Source: Falcatimonas sp. MSJ-15
Lineage (GTDB): Bacteria > Bacillota > Clostridia > Lachnospirales > Lachnospiraceae
Direction: 5' to 3'
Assembly: GCF_018918265.1 (NCBI RefSeq)
Contig: NZ_JAHLQC010000005.1
Location: 1 to 64,000 of the forward strand
Length of the DNA: 64,000 nt
A model generated the notes under the pieces. It did no database searches. It worked only from the letters and a program-made list of their open reading frames with translations, and had not been told where the DNA came from. The position numbers and the translations under genes were made by a program. Below are positions 27,324 through 37,745 of the stretch, one piece after another. How positions within the stretch are numbered: position 1 is the stretch's first letter; every line of letters begins with the position of its first letter.

Positions 27324-29076
27324 ATTAAAAGAATTATTTAAAAAAAATAACGAAATAGAAAATAATAATCAAAAAAATAATATTTATAAAACAGAAGACA
27401 TTCCAAGTGTTCCAGACGGATTATATACAGCCTGTGAAAAATGCCATGAGATGATTCTGACAGAAGATCTGTATTCAGGAAATATGGTCTGCCCAAAGTG
27501 TGGTCACTATTTTAAACTTGGAGCATATCAGAGAATATCTATGATCGTAGATAATGGAACATTTGAAGAATGGGATAAGGGATTAATAGAGAACAATCCG
27601 TGTGAATATGACGGATATCTGAAAAAGATAGAAAAGCTAAAAGAAAATACAGGTATTGATGAAGCAATAGTTACAGGAGTTGCAAAAATAGATGATAAAG
27701 AAACTGTAATTGGTATATGTGATACAAGATTTCTTATGGGAAGTATGGGACATGTAGTAGGTGAAAAACTCACAAGAGCAGTTGAACGTGCGACAAGTAT
27801 GAGGTTGCCTGTGATAATATTTACATGTTCTGGTGGTGCAAGAATGCAGGAAGGAATGGTATCATTAATGCAGATGGCTAAGACATCAGCGGCATTAAAG
27901 AGACATTCAGATGCAGGATTACTCTACATAACAGTACTCACAGATCCGACAACCGGTGGAGTTACAGCAAGTTTTGCAATGCTTGGTGATATAATTCTTG
28001 CAGAGCCAAAAGCACTTGTTGGATTTGCAGGTCCACGAGTAATAAAACAGACAATAGGTAAAGAACTGCCAGAGGGATTTCAAAGATCAGAATTTCTTCT
28101 TGAACATGGCTTTATTGATAATATAGTAAAGCGTGAAGAACTAAGGGATACACTAGCAAAACTGCTAAGACTACATACGTCTGCTAAGAGAGATTCTATG
28201 AGAAAGTATAAGGAATATCTAGATGATATCTATCATAAGAAGATAGATGAAGATAAAGAAGAAAGAGATATAGAAAAACAACGAAAAAGCAGCAAAGATA
28301 CAGCATGGGATAGAGTTGAAATCGCAAGAAGCAGTGACAGACCGACAGCACTTGATTATATATATTCTCTTACAAAAGACTTCTACGAACTTCATGGAGA
28401 CAGGCTATATAGTGATGACGGATCAATAGTCGGAGGAATAGCAATGTTTGGTGGCCAGCCGGTTACAGTAATAGGTCATCAAAAGGGAACAACAACCAAA
28501 GAGAATATAAAGCGTAACTTTGGTATGTCTAATCCTGAAGGATATCGCAAATCTCTAAGACTTATAAAACAGGCAGAAAAATTTAGGAGACCAATAATCT
28601 TCTTCGTTGATACACCGGGTGCATATCCTGGAATAGGTGCAGAAGAGAGAGGGCAAGGAAGAGCCATAGCTAATAATCTGTTTGAACTGTCTACTGTCAA
28701 GACACCACTTTTATCAATAATAACAGGTGAAGGAGGAAGTGGAGGAGCACTTGCACTTGCACTCACAGATGAAGTCTGGATGATGGAGAACTCAGTATAC
28801 TCAGTACTCTCACCGGAAGGATTTGCTTCAATTCTATGGAAAGATAATACAAGAGCCCATGAAGCAGCAGAGAAGATGAAGATGACAGCAGCAGACCTTA
28901 AAGAACTTGGAATAATTGAACGAATAATTCCTGAATTTCCTGTGCTTAATGCTGATACAATGAATCACGTAATGATGTATATGAAGCGTAAGATAGCCGA
29001 CTTTATGATACAATATCAGAGTAAGTCTGTAGAAGAACTGATAGACAATAGATACAACCGTTTTAGAAAATTTTAA
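27313..29076 (+). CDS. accDA: Fused acetyl-CoA carboxylase carboxyltransferase (beta-alpha)
   Basis: 587 residues in a single frame combining both carboxyltransferase subunits. Residues ~36-290 are AccD with a four-Cys zinc ribbon (Cys41, 44, 60, 63) and [12 protein letters not shown]. After a charged linker (~290-330), residues ~335-587 are AccA ([43 protein letters not shown]). The AccA part lacks most of the usual N-terminal helical region. Fusion ensures equal amounts of both halves. It is the last gene of the operon and is followed by a terminator. Confidence 0.94.
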   Translation: MAIKLKELFKKNNEIENNNQKNNIYKTEDIPSVPDGLYTACEKCHEMILTEDLYSGNMVCPKCGHYFKLGAYQRISMIVDNGTFEEWDKGLIENNPCEYDGYLKKIEKLKENTGIDEAIVTGVAKIDDKETVIGICDTRFLMGSMGHVVGEKLTRAVERATSMRLPVIIFTCSGGARMQEGMVSLMQMAKTSAALKRHSDAGLLYITVLTDPTTGGVTASFAMLGDIILAEPKALVGFAGPRVIKQTIGKELPEGFQRSEFLLEHGFIDNIVKREELRDTLAKLLRLHTSAKRDSMRKYKEYLDDIYHKKIDEDKEERDIEKQRKSSKDTAWDRVEIARSSDRPTALDYIYSLTKDFYELHGDRLYSDDGSIVGGIAMFGGQPVTVIGHQKGTTTKENIKRNFGMSNPEGYRKSLRLIKQAEKFRRPIIFFVDTPGAYPGIGAEERGQGRAIANNLFELSTVKTPLLSIITGEGGSGGALALALTDEVWMMENSVYSVLSPEGFASILWKDNTRAHEAAEKMKMTAADLKELGIIERIIPEFPVLNADTMNHVMMYMKRKIADFMIQYQSKSVEELIDNRYNRFRKF

Positions 29077-29083
29077 TAATTAG

Positions 29084-29137
29084 AAAAAGCTTATAATACT
29101 CATATTAGTAACGATATTAGTAATATAGGCTTTTTTT
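29084..29137 (+). terminator. Terminator of the fab/acc operon
   Basis: AAAAAGC..TATA pairs with TATAGGCTTTTT, followed by a run of seven T. The long loop holds two ATATTAGTAA copies. Confidence 0.8.
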
Positions 29138-29374
29138 GTATATAAGCGTTTTGCAAAATATATATTAGTAAGATGACATGCAGGTGGCAGATGATAGAAA
29201 TATTTGACGATTTGCGCAAAATGAATATATAAATTAAAACTGTAATGGAGTATAATACTGCCTGATCTACAACTGACTTCACTATAAGAATATATGCATA
29301 TCATAATAATACAGAAGTAAAATAGCATATAAAGTATATAGAATGGGAGATAAAAGGCAGATAATAAGGGCATA

Positions 29375-31936
29375 ATGTCGAAGTGTATTGTAGATAAGAA
29401 TAAGATAAGGAAGGTGAAGAGATTGGCTAATAGTAATGAAAAGGAAAAAGACAATGGAAATTTTATGATTAAGGTTGCAACATTTATAGTAGATAGAAGA
29501 AATCTGTTTTTTCTTTTATTTGGTATAGCAATTATATTCTCTCTTGTATCAATGAACTGGGTATCAGTTGAAAATGCGATGTCGGCATATCTTCCGGATA
29601 CCACAGAGACGAGTAAGGGACTTAATGTTATGGAAGATGAGTTCATAACATACGGAACAGCAGAATTATTAATTGCCAATATCTCGTATGAAGATGCGCT
29701 TAATATATCAGAAGAGTTAGAAAAACGTGATACAGTTTCGATGGTAACATTTGATAATTCCGCAGAACATTATAATAATTTTTCGGCACTTATTAATATA
29801 ACATTTGCATATCCGGAAGATGATGAAAGAGCGCTTGATGCACTAGATGAAGTAAAAGAACAATATAAAGATTATGACATATATGTGTCAACTTCAATGG
29901 GTGATGCATCTGCCGAACAGATAGCGAGCGAGATGAGTGTAATAAGTGTACTTGTAGCAATAATAGTAGTATCAGTATTATTACTCACATCACAGACATG
30001 GGCAGAAGTACCAGTACTGTTGCTTACATTTATAGCAGCAGCACTTATAACTAAGGGAACTAACTTTATAATGGGTACAATATCATTTGTATCTAATTCA
30101 GTAACAATAGTATTACAGCTTGCATTATCAATTGACTATGCAGTAATATTCTGTAACAGATACAAAGAGGAACATCAGAATCTTCCGATAAGAGAAGCTG
30201 ATATTGTAGCACTTAGTAAAGCGATACCTGAGATATCATCAAGTTCACTTACTACAATAGGTGGTCTTATAGCGATGATGTTCATGCAATTTGGAATAGG
30301 AAGTGATATGGCATTATGTCTTATAAGAGCGATATTACTAAGTCTGCTTGCAGTATTCTTGTTAATGCCGGGACTTATAATGCTATTTGGTAAAGCGATG
30401 GACAAGACATATCACAAGAGCTTCATTCCTAAGATACCATTTGTAGGAAAGTTTGCATACAAGACAAGATATGTCATGCCGGTATTATTCCTTGTACTTA
30501 TAATAGGAGCATATTTTGTATCATCCAAATGTCCTTATGTATATGGTTATTCTCAGATAGAGACACCAATACAAAGTGATGCACAGGAAGTTGATGCAAT
30601 GATAGAAGAAAGCTTTGGATCTTCTAATATGCTTGCACTTATAGTTCCATCAGGAAGTTATGATAATGAGAGAAAACTCTGTGCAGAACTTGAGAAATAT
30701 GATGAAGTTGATTATACAATGGGAATAGTCAATACAGAAGCCATGGACGGATATATGCTTGCTGACAAACTTACAGCAAGACAATTCTCAGAACTTATGG
30801 AACTTGATTATGAAGTGGCAGAATTCTTATATATGGCTTATGCAGTTAATGATGAGAATTATGCGAAGATAGTTAATGGATTTGGAACTTATAGCGTTCC
30901 ACTTATAGATATAATTAATTTCTTATATGAAGAAGTCGATGAAGGATATGTAACACTTGATGATGAACTTATGAATACACTTGAAGATGCACATTCTAAG
31001 ATACAGATAGCTAAAGATCAGCTTGAAGGTGAAGACAATGACCGAATACTTGTATATCTTACACTTCCTGAAGAAGGCGATGAGACATTTGCATTTATAG
31101 ATAAGATACATGACATAGCAAAAGGTTATTATGGTGAAGATGCGAATATTCTTACACCCGGAGAATCAACAAGCCAATATGATCTATATAAGACATTCCA
31201 GGTTGATAATACAGTTGTTAACGTAGTGTCAATACTTGCAGTACTTGTAGTTCTTCTATTTACATTCAAGTCAGCAGGTATGCCGGTACTTCTTATACTT
31301 GTAATTCAGGGTGCGATATGGATTAACTTTGCATTCCCTGCAATACAGCAGAAGAATCTGTTCTTTATGAGTTATCTTATCGTAAGTTCAATTCAGATGG
31401 GTGCTAATATCGACTATGCGATTGTAATATCAGGACGATATATGGAACTTAAAGATAAGATGTCAAAAGAAGATGCGATAATAGAGACTATGAACTTTGC
31501 ATTCCCTACAATCGTAACATCAGGTTCAATGCTTGCATTAGCAGGAATCCTTATTGGACAGATGTCATCAGATGGTGCGATATGTGGTATCGGACAGTGC
31601 CTTGGACGAGGAACAATAATATCTATTATAATCGTTATGTTCTGCCTGCCACAGATACTCCTTCTTGGTGAAAAAATAATAGATAAGACATCATTTGCTG
31701 TATCAATTCCATTAAAGATGGAGAAGACAACAGGTCTTATAAGAGTCGATGGACGTATTCAGGGACAGGTTGATGGTATAATAGTTGGTGAAGTTCATGG
31801 ATATATAAGAGGTAATGCTAATCTTCTTATTAATACAGGTAAGGCACAGGAACTTACAGATACCGGTGAGGAGCTTGCAAAACTGGTAGATAACAATATA
31901 GAAAGCGGGGAAGATGCAGATGAAGATGATGAATAA
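29375..31936 (+). CDS. MMPL/RND-family membrane exporter
   Basis: 853 residues with the duplicated RND layout: TM1 at about 42-62, an extracellular loop, a bundle of five or six helices (190-370), a second large extracellular loop, and another bundle (615-765). The conserved helix-4 pattern appears in both halves (ALSIDYAVIFCNRY, MGANIDYAIVISGRY), with the Asp probably used for proton coupling. The C-terminal tail (RVDGRIQGQVDGIIVGEVHG) is cytoplasmic and repetitive. It probably exports lipids or hydrophobic molecules. ATG 29375 has AAGGG upstream, but TTG 29423 behind GGAAGGTG is an alternative. It overlaps the GLUG surface protein gene. Confidence 0.86.
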   Translation: MSKCIVDKNKIRKVKRLANSNEKEKDNGNFMIKVATFIVDRRNLFFLLFGIAIIFSLVSMNWVSVENAMSAYLPDTTETSKGLNVMEDEFITYGTAELLIANISYEDALNISEELEKRDTVSMVTFDNSAEHYNNFSALINITFAYPEDDERALDALDEVKEQYKDYDIYVSTSMGDASAEQIASEMSVISVLVAIIVVSVLLLTSQTWAEVPVLLLTFIAAALITKGTNFIMGTISFVSNSVTIVLQLALSIDYAVIFCNRYKEEHQNLPIREADIVALSKAIPEISSSSLTTIGGLIAMMFMQFGIGSDMALCLIRAILLSLLAVFLLMPGLIMLFGKAMDKTYHKSFIPKIPFVGKFAYKTRYVMPVLFLVLIIGAYFVSSKCPYVYGYSQIETPIQSDAQEVDAMIEESFGSSNMLALIVPSGSYDNERKLCAELEKYDEVDYTMGIVNTEAMDGYMLADKLTARQFSELMELDYEVAEFLYMAYAVNDENYAKIVNGFGTYSVPLIDIINFLYEEVDEGYVTLDDELMNTLEDAHSKIQIAKDQLEGEDNDRILVYLTLPEEGDETFAFIDKIHDIAKGYYGEDANILTPGESTSQYDLYKTFQVDNTVVNVVSILAVLVVLLFTFKSAGMPVLLILVIQGAIWINFAFPAIQQKNLFFMSYLIVSSIQMGANIDYAIVISGRYMELKDKMSKEDAIIETMNFAFPTIVTSGSMLALAGILIGQMSSDGAICGIGQCLGRGTIISIIIVMFCLPQILLLGEKIIDKTSFAVSIPLKMEKTTGLIRVDGRIQGQVDGIIVGEVHGYIRGNANLLINTGKAQELTDTGEELAKLVDNNIESGEDADEDDE

Positions 31937-34900
31937 AAAAAGATACTTAAAAGCAGTATCGCTATTGCTTGCATTAATTCTTACAGTTAGCATATTTCCG
32001 GCAAAGAGAGTACATGCTGAAGATAATAATGTAATATATATTAATAGATATGAAGACCTGATAACACTTGCAGCTAACTGCCAGGATGATTCATGGTCAA
32101 CAGGTAAGAGAATAATACTTAATAATGATATTGATATGTTAGGCAAAGAGCCGGTTATAATATCTGTTTTTAATGGAACATTTGAAGGCAATAATCATAC
32201 AATATCCAATATAAGTTACATTGGAAGCGGATATGTTACAGGACTGTTTCGTTATGTTGAAAAAGATGGCATGATAAAAGAACTTAATATAAAAGGCATG
32301 ATATCTTCAACAGGTGAAAAAGAATGTATCGGTGGAATTGTAGGAATTAACTATGGAACAATCAAGAATTGTACATTCAATGGAACTGTAAAAGGACAGA
32401 AGACTATTGGTGGAATTGCAGGAATTAATGAAGCTAATGGAACAATTAAGAATTGTAAAACAGAAGGTAAAATAGCAGGATATTATTACACAGGAGGAAT
32501 ATCTGGCAAGAACCATGGTTCAATATTAAATAGTGTTAATAAAAGTGGAATTAATAATGATACAAGCTGGGTTGAAGAAGATGATGAACAGAATTCAGAC
32601 ATAATCTCAACCATAACAGATGATTCAAAAGAAGTTAATATATACAGTGGTGTTGACACAGGCGGTATAACAGGCTACTCAGATGGCGTTATAACAAGAT
32701 GTACTAACTACGGTGATATAGGATATGAGCATACAGGCTACAATATAGGCGGCATAGCCGGAAGACAGTCAGGACTTATGTCATTATGCGTTAATAATGG
32801 AATTATCAACGGAAGAAAAGACGTAGGTGGTGTTGTAGGACAGTTAGAACCATATATAGAAGTAGTACAAAGTGAGAGCCTAAAGACAGAAGTTAACAAA
32901 CTGCATGATCTTGTAGATAAGACTATAAGAGACATTCAGAGCGGAACAGATGCATTATCAGGTGACGCACAGTCAATGCTTGATTATACAGATAAACTGA
33001 TAGACACAACAGATCAGATAGCAGGTAAGATACAGAACTTTACAGACACCAATATGGAATCACTTAATCAGATAGCAGCAAGGCTTGATTATGTATCAGA
33101 CAATATACCGGGAGTAATAGATAATGTTAATCTGTTTACAGATTCATTAACTACACTTAATAATGATCTGAAAGACCTTACAGATGCTATTAATGTTATT
33201 CAGAAACTTAAGGATAATCAGGCTGATTATGACAGATATAATGAACAAAAAAACAAACTTGATGAAGCAGTTAAGCATATTAATGATACAATAAGCAATT
33301 CAGATTCAGCCAAGAAGATAAAAGACATTATGACTAATCCTGATGGCAGTACTAAGAACTTTAGCGATCTGACAAAAGAGGAACGAGAAGAAGTAATGAC
33401 AGAACTTCTTAATATGTTAGAACATGCATCAGATGTTGAAGATGATATTGATGATATCTTAAGTGCAGTTAATGCGATAGCAGATATTATAAGACCATAC
33501 CTGTCAGATGCGTCATCTAATGCAGATGTTATTATAGAGCGAATGAAGAATGATGCAGATAAGAGTAATGGCTATCTTAAAGATATAACTAACGGAGTCA
33601 GAGATATAATTAACTATCTCAATGCACAGGAAGATATCAAGTTCAGTAAGATTGATGACAGTATAAGCAATGACAGAGCAAGTCTTAATAGTGAGCTAAA
33701 AGGAATAACATCAAGCCTTTCATCACTTCAAAATAATGCTAAGTCATATTCAGATGCAGTCAATAATGATCTGCTTGCAGTCAATGACCAGATAAATGTT
33801 ATATTCAATATAATTATTGATAAAGTAGATACAATAGAGAACCTTACAGGAGACAATATATATACAGATGCATCAGAGACAGATATAGAGAATACTATTA
33901 CAGGTAAGATAGATAGCTGTATTAATAAAGGCAATGTTGCAGGGGACATTAATGCCGGAGGAATAGCAGGAGCAATGGCAATAGATGATGAAGACCTTGA
34001 AGGCAATGCAGCAGGAAGCACAGATATATCAATCCGTAATACATACATAACTAAGTGTATTGTTAATAATAGTAAGAATAATGGATATGTGTCAGCTAAG
34101 AAAAATGGTGCCGGAGGAATAGTAGGATATGAGAAAGTAGGAATTGTTATTAATACTATCTCAAGAGGAAGTGTTGAGTGTACAGAAGGCGATTATGCCG
34201 GAGGAATAGTAGGTCAATCACTTACAGTTATTAAGAACAGTAATGCATTATGTCAGGTTACAGGTGGCAAATATGTAGGAGGAATAGCAGGATTTGCAAC
34301 ATCGCTTTCAGACTGCTATGCTATGACACAGGTAAGTGCAACCGGTGGAAGAAAAGGTTCTATAGCAGGACAGATAGATGCCTTTGAGAATTATGATGAG
34401 AATTCAGATGCAGTTGTAAGTAATAATTATTTTGTTACTAATGATGTAAAAGGAATTGATGGAATAAGTTATTCCGGTATGGCAAATGAGATTACATACA
34501 ATGAGATTATGCAGATACCGGGACTTGCAGCAGATTTTGCACATCTTACAGTTACATATAGAGTGGATGACAATTTCCTTGGAACTGAAGAAGTTGCGTA
34601 TGGAGCAGATCTTAAGGATCTTAATTACCCTGATATACCTGATAAGGAAGGATATTATGGTGAATGGCCAAACCTTACAGGTGAGACTATGAAAGGTAAT
34701 ATGGTAGTTCAGGGCGAATATAAAGACACTATGACCGTTGTTGAGAGTGATGAGAAAGTTGTAAATAATGCAAAAGAGACAAGCGTTGCATTAATAGAGG
34801 GTAAATTCACAGGTAATACAAGACTTCTTGCAAGCAAAGATAATACTATAAAAGCTCCGGATGGTGTATCTAAGTATAGTATATATAAGATAAGAGTCGA

Positions 34901-35375
34901 AGAAGGTAATCTTAGTGAAGACTCTGTGACACAGTTAAGAATTAAGAATGTATATAAGAATCAGAAGTTATATGTTCTTACAGATGGAGAATGGCAGGAA
35001 TGTACAGTGAAGACAAGAGGAAGCTATATGCAGACCGAATTAAAAGGAAGTGAAGCTGTATATTGTATAGCTGGCGACAGCAATTATATTATATGGATTA
35101 TAATAGCAATAATATGCGTAGCGGCAGTCATTATAATATTAAGAATAAAAAATAAGACTGATAAAAATAAAAAAATATACAAAGACAAAACTATATATAC
35201 TCAAACAACTGATATTGAACAAGAAAAAGATAAACTTAAGAAAAACGAAGAAGCCAAGAAAAACGAAGAACTTAAGAAAAACGAAGAAGCTAAGAAAAGC
35301 GAAGAACCTAAGAAAAACGAAGAAGCGGAGAATAAGAGAAAGACAAAACAAAAGAAAAAAAGTAAAAAGAATTAA
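31920..35375 (+). CDS. GLUG-repeat surface protein with coiled coil and membrane anchor
   Basis: About 1151 residues from ATG 31920, chosen for its spacing to GGGG at 31907. Signal peptide (YLKAVSLLLALILTVSIFPA, then AKRVHA). GLUG-type beta-helix repeats (GGIVGINYGTIKNC, GGIAGINEANG, GGITGYSDG) at about 75-315. A long helical region at about 325-645 (many DTTDQI / LxxxL patterns). Further GLUG repeats at about 675-830. C-terminal membrane helix IIWIIIAIICVAAVIIIL near 1060-1080, then a cytoplasmic tail of five KKNEEAK-like hexapeptides. The overlap with the MMPL gene suggests joint function, perhaps an envelope export complex. Confidence 0.8.
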   Translation: MKMMNKKRYLKAVSLLLALILTVSIFPAKRVHAEDNNVIYINRYEDLITLAANCQDDSWSTGKRIILNNDIDMLGKEPVIISVFNGTFEGNNHTISNISYIGSGYVTGLFRYVEKDGMIKELNIKGMISSTGEKECIGGIVGINYGTIKNCTFNGTVKGQKTIGGIAGINEANGTIKNCKTEGKIAGYYYTGGISGKNHGSILNSVNKSGINNDTSWVEEDDEQNSDIISTITDDSKEVNIYSGVDTGGITGYSDGVITRCTNYGDIGYEHTGYNIGGIAGRQSGLMSLCVNNGIINGRKDVGGVVGQLEPYIEVVQSESLKTEVNKLHDLVDKTIRDIQSGTDALSGDAQSMLDYTDKLIDTTDQIAGKIQNFTDTNMESLNQIAARLDYVSDNIPGVIDNVNLFTDSLTTLNNDLKDLTDAINVIQKLKDNQADYDRYNEQKNKLDEAVKHINDTISNSDSAKKIKDIMTNPDGSTKNFSDLTKEEREEVMTELLNMLEHASDVEDDIDDILSAVNAIADIIRPYLSDASSNADVIIERMKNDADKSNGYLKDITNGVRDIINYLNAQEDIKFSKIDDSISNDRASLNSELKGITSSLSSLQNNAKSYSDAVNNDLLAVNDQINVIFNIIIDKVDTIENLTGDNIYTDASETDIENTITGKIDSCINKGNVAGDINAGGIAGAMAIDDEDLEGNAAGSTDISIRNTYITKCIVNNSKNNGYVSAKKNGAGGIVGYEKVGIVINTISRGSVECTEGDYAGGIVGQSLTVIKNSNALCQVTGGKYVGGIAGFATSLSDCYAMTQVSATGGRKGSIAGQIDAFENYDENSDAVVSNNYFVTNDVKGIDGISYSGMANEITYNEIMQIPGLAADFAHLTVTYRVDDNFLGTEEVAYGADLKDLNYPDIPDKEGYYGEWPNLTGETMKGNMVVQGEYKDTMTVVESDEKVVNNAKETSVALIEGKFTGNTRLLASKDNTIKAPDGVSKYSIYKIRVEEGNLSEDSVTQLRIKNVYKNQKLYVLTDGEWQECTVKTRGSYMQTELKGSEAVYCIAGDSNYIIWIIIAIICVAAVIIILRIKNKTDKNKKIYKDKTIYTQTTDIEQEKDKLKKNEEAKKNEELKKNEEAKKSEEPKKNEEAENKRKTKQKKKSKKN
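35238..35327 (+). repeat. 18 bp tandem repeat inside the GLUG protein gene
   Basis: Five units of AAGAAAAACGAAGAAGCC-like sequence encode KKNEEA/L/A(KKSEEP). The units are nearly identical in DNA, so copy number may vary between strains. Confidence 0.85.
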
Positions 35376-35407
35376 TGCTGGCAGATATTAGTATTATAAA
35401 ATAAAAA

Positions 35408-35463
35408 GAAAGAGCAGGAATCACTAAATGATATGATTAGAATTTGGTGTTACTGCTCTTTTA
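35408..35463 (+). terminator. Terminator after the GLUG protein gene
   Basis: AAGAGCAG pairs with CTGCTCTT, followed by TTAGTTTTA. The loop is long and A/T-rich. Confidence 0.7.
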
Positions 35464-35493
35464 GTTTTAGGATGTTTGTAAAAGTAGAGAATT

Positions 35494-35615
35494 CCATTTT
35501 TGCTTATTGAGAAACATGAAAAATAAAAATGGAATAATGGATATATATAAAGAGAACAAAATAGTAAATCTAAGATTAATTGGGAATTAAATTATGTAGA
35601 ATTAAAATAAATAAG
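35494..35615. repeat. Spacer similar to the flanks of agrDB (copy without agr genes)
   Basis: 35494-35574 resembles 37420-37505, and the directly following 35580-35615 resembles 38577-38612 (TTGGGAATTAAATTATGTAG versus TTGGGGATTGAGTTGTGTGA, then a shared AATTAAAATAAATAAG). Here the two parts are contiguous; at the other locus the agrD-agrB genes lie between them. Confidence 0.65.
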
Positions 35616-35673
35616 AATTATTTATAATAAGAAAACGATAATTGAAAAAACTATTTATAATTAAAAATAAAAG

Positions 35674-35701
35674 TTGAAACTAAAAAAAAAAATGGTATAA
35701 T
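35674..35701 (+). promoter_or_regulatory. Promoter of the first ABC exporter
   Basis: TTGAAA (35674-35679), 16 bp A-rich spacer, TATAAT (35696-35701). ATG 35759 is 58 bp downstream. Confidence 0.65.
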
Positions 35702-35758
35702 TAATTGCACTGAAGTGATAAAAGATGACAACGCTACTAGATGAGAGGAGAATGCAAA

Positions 35759-37384
35759 ATGAATAAAAATTTAAAATGGATAATTAAGAAAATGAAAGCA
35801 TCTAAATTAACATTGGCAATATATACGTTCTTAGTTATATTGGCTGCGATAGTTAATGTAGCAATAGCATACGTTCTTAAATTGTTCATAGATGTAGCTA
35901 CAGGTGATACTGATCTTAGTTTTAGAAATGTTGTTATAATATCGGTTGTTGTTCTGCTTGCAAGTGGTTTTATAGAGATATCAGCAAAGATTATAGAGAC
36001 TAAGATTCAGGCAAAGTGTGAATTAAATCTTAGAAAAGATGTCTTAGGGCATATCATGTATGGAAAATATCAGGATATAGAACAAATACATAGTGGTGAT
36101 ATATTTAATAAGATGACAGAAGACATAAGAACAATATCAAGTGTCTATAGTTACATAATAGGTAATTTTATATTGAATATATTCTTAGTAGCTATGGCAA
36201 TAATAGCATTGTTTGCGTTGAGTTATAGAATAGCAATAGCATTATTAATAGCAATGCCAGTTTTAATATTTTTGATAAGTTTATTCAATGCACCTATAGG
36301 AAAAGCTGATGAGAAAAAGAAAGAGAGCGAAGAGCGTAATAGAGTTTTGCTTCAGGAATATATATTAAAGTTAAAAACAATTCGTTTGTATCATGTGCAG
36401 GATAGATTTGTCAGACAGTACGAAAAAGATTATAAAGATGTATACCATAAAAAAATAGTATTTAGTATATGGGAAGGTATAGCATCATTTTTAAATAGCC
36501 TTATAGGAAATGTAATGCTTCTTGTGACACTTGGTCTTGGAACATATTTTGTATTAAATGGAAAAGCTACAATTGGTTCATTGATTGCTATAGTGCAGTT
36601 ACTAAACTATGTTACAGCACCATTTTCAAATCTTGCAGATGGAATGTCTAAGATAACTCAATCCAAAGTATCAGCCGAGAGAATTAAGGAACTTGTTGAA
36701 AGTAATGTTGAACTTACAGAAGATGAGCATAGAACAGTTGATGTGGATCAGCTTATAGTTGAAAATCTGGGATTTGCTTATGGAGATAATAAGATATTAG
36801 AAAATCAGAATATAAAATTTGAGAAAGGCAAGTCCTATTGTATAGTTGGAGAGAATGGATGTGGAAAGACAACTTTATTAAATATCTTATCAGGCTTGTA
36901 TAAACAAGATGAAGGAGATGTATATATTGTTAAAAATGATGGAAAGATAGAAAAAAATACGAGATCATATGTATCATTGCTTTCAGCAGATGAACAGATA
37001 TTTTTTGGCAGTTTGATAGATAATATTACTCTGTTTTCGGATAATTATGATGCAGAGAAGATTAAAAAAATAGAAAAATTGACCAAAATAAGTGAAATAG
37101 CTGATTCAAAAGACCAAAACTACGAAACACAGTTGAATGAATCAGGTAAATCTGTATCAAGTGGTCAGGCACAACAGATTAGTCTTGCAAGGGCATTATA
37201 TTATGAAAGAGAGATATTATTGCTTGATGAACCTACAGCTAATATGGATACAGATGCTGTAAAGCTATTTGTTGAAACTATTGATAAAGTAAAGAAAGAT
37301 CATATAGTAATAATAGTAACACATGATCCACAAGTAGCGGATGAATGTGATTATAAAGTTGAATTGACAAAACTTGCATCATAG
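35759..37384 (+). CDS. Single-chain ABC exporter (TMD-NBD)
   Basis: 541 residues from ATG 35759, eight bases after GAGAGGAG; an upstream ATG overlaps that site. Six membrane helices span ~1-300. The nucleotide-binding domain has Walker A VGENGCGKTTLL, a degenerate signature (VSSGQAQQ instead of LSGGQ) and Walker B ILLLDEPTA, then a switch His in VTHDP. Family: ABC half-exporters for peptides or lipids, acting as homodimers. No peptidase domain. It precedes agrD-agrB; a spacer related to the agrDB flanks lies just upstream. Confidence 0.87.
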   Translation: MNKNLKWIIKKMKASKLTLAIYTFLVILAAIVNVAIAYVLKLFIDVATGDTDLSFRNVVIISVVVLLASGFIEISAKIIETKIQAKCELNLRKDVLGHIMYGKYQDIEQIHSGDIFNKMTEDIRTISSVYSYIIGNFILNIFLVAMAIIALFALSYRIAIALLIAMPVLIFLISLFNAPIGKADEKKKESEERNRVLLQEYILKLKTIRLYHVQDRFVRQYEKDYKDVYHKKIVFSIWEGIASFLNSLIGNVMLLVTLGLGTYFVLNGKATIGSLIAIVQLLNYVTAPFSNLADGMSKITQSKVSAERIKELVESNVELTEDEHRTVDVDQLIVENLGFAYGDNKILENQNIKFEKGKSYCIVGENGCGKTTLLNILSGLYKQDEGDVYIVKNDGKIEKNTRSYVSLLSADEQIFFGSLIDNITLFSDNYDAEKIKKIEKLTKISEIADSKDQNYETQLNESGKSVSSGQAQQISLARALYYEREILLLDEPTANMDTDAVKLFVETIDKVKKDHIVIIVTHDPQVADECDYKVELTKLAS

Positions 37385-37394
37385 ATGATTATAA

Positions 37395-37427
37395 ATGGAG
37401 TTGCTAGAGTTAAGCAACTCCATTTTT
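37395..37427 (+). terminator. Terminator after the first ABC exporter
   Basis: GGAGTTGC pairs with GCAACTCC, followed by ATTTTTGA. Confidence 0.88.
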
Positions 37428-37505
37428 GATTATTGAGAAAACATAAAAAGTAAAACTAAAAAGAAAAGTTCGAACATATAAAGAGAACGAAATGGCAAAT
37501 CTAAG
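37420..37505. repeat. Left flank of agrDB, similar to 35494-35574
   Basis: Roughly three quarters of positions match 35494-35574, including CATATAAAGAGAACGAAATG versus TATATAAAGAGAACAAAATA. Confidence 0.65.
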
Positions 37506-37653
37506 AGCAAAGTATCAATCATAAAATTAGCAAAAGTATCAAAAAAAGTTTCAAAATGGCGAATACACAATTTACTTAAAATATCTGTAAAAACTTTAAC
37601 AAAATAAAATAAAATCTCATAAAATAGAACAGACATACGAACAAGATATGGAT

Positions 37654-37686
37654 AAACAGTAAACAAACAGTAAACAAACAGTAAAA
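37654..37686 (+). repeat. Three 11 bp tandem repeats upstream of agrD
   Basis: AAACAGTAAAC occurs three times head to tail (the last ends AAAA). The first and third are 22 bp apart. ACAGTAAAC resembles the half-site of LytTR regulators such as AgrA (ACAGTTAAG), so a regulatory role is possible. Confidence 0.6.
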
Positions 37687-37710
37687 AAAATATGGACAAA
37701 CTATTAAAAA

Positions 37711-37745
37711 TGCAAAGTACGCAAGAATAAGTGCAAAGTACGCAA
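37711..37745 (+). promoter_or_regulatory. Pair of direct repeats with 21 bp period (LytTR-type site)
   Basis: TGCAAAGTACGCAA occurs at 37711-37724 and exactly at 37732-37745. A 21 bp centre-to-centre spacing is the geometry of AgrA/VirR-type LytTR sites. The second copy ends just before the -35 position of a promoter with a good -10 (TAAAAT, 37774-37779, or TATAAG, 37779-37784) but no recognisable -35, as expected for an activator-dependent promoter. Confidence 0.55.

Noticed and set aside
29080..29679. 199-residue minus-strand ORF
   Set aside because: It runs through a terminator and into the MMPL gene; composition is hydrophobic by chance from A/T-rich antisense.
37654..37745. CRISPR array
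   Set aside because: The repeats are 11 and 14 bp with no spacer structure, and no cas gene is present anywhere in the window.
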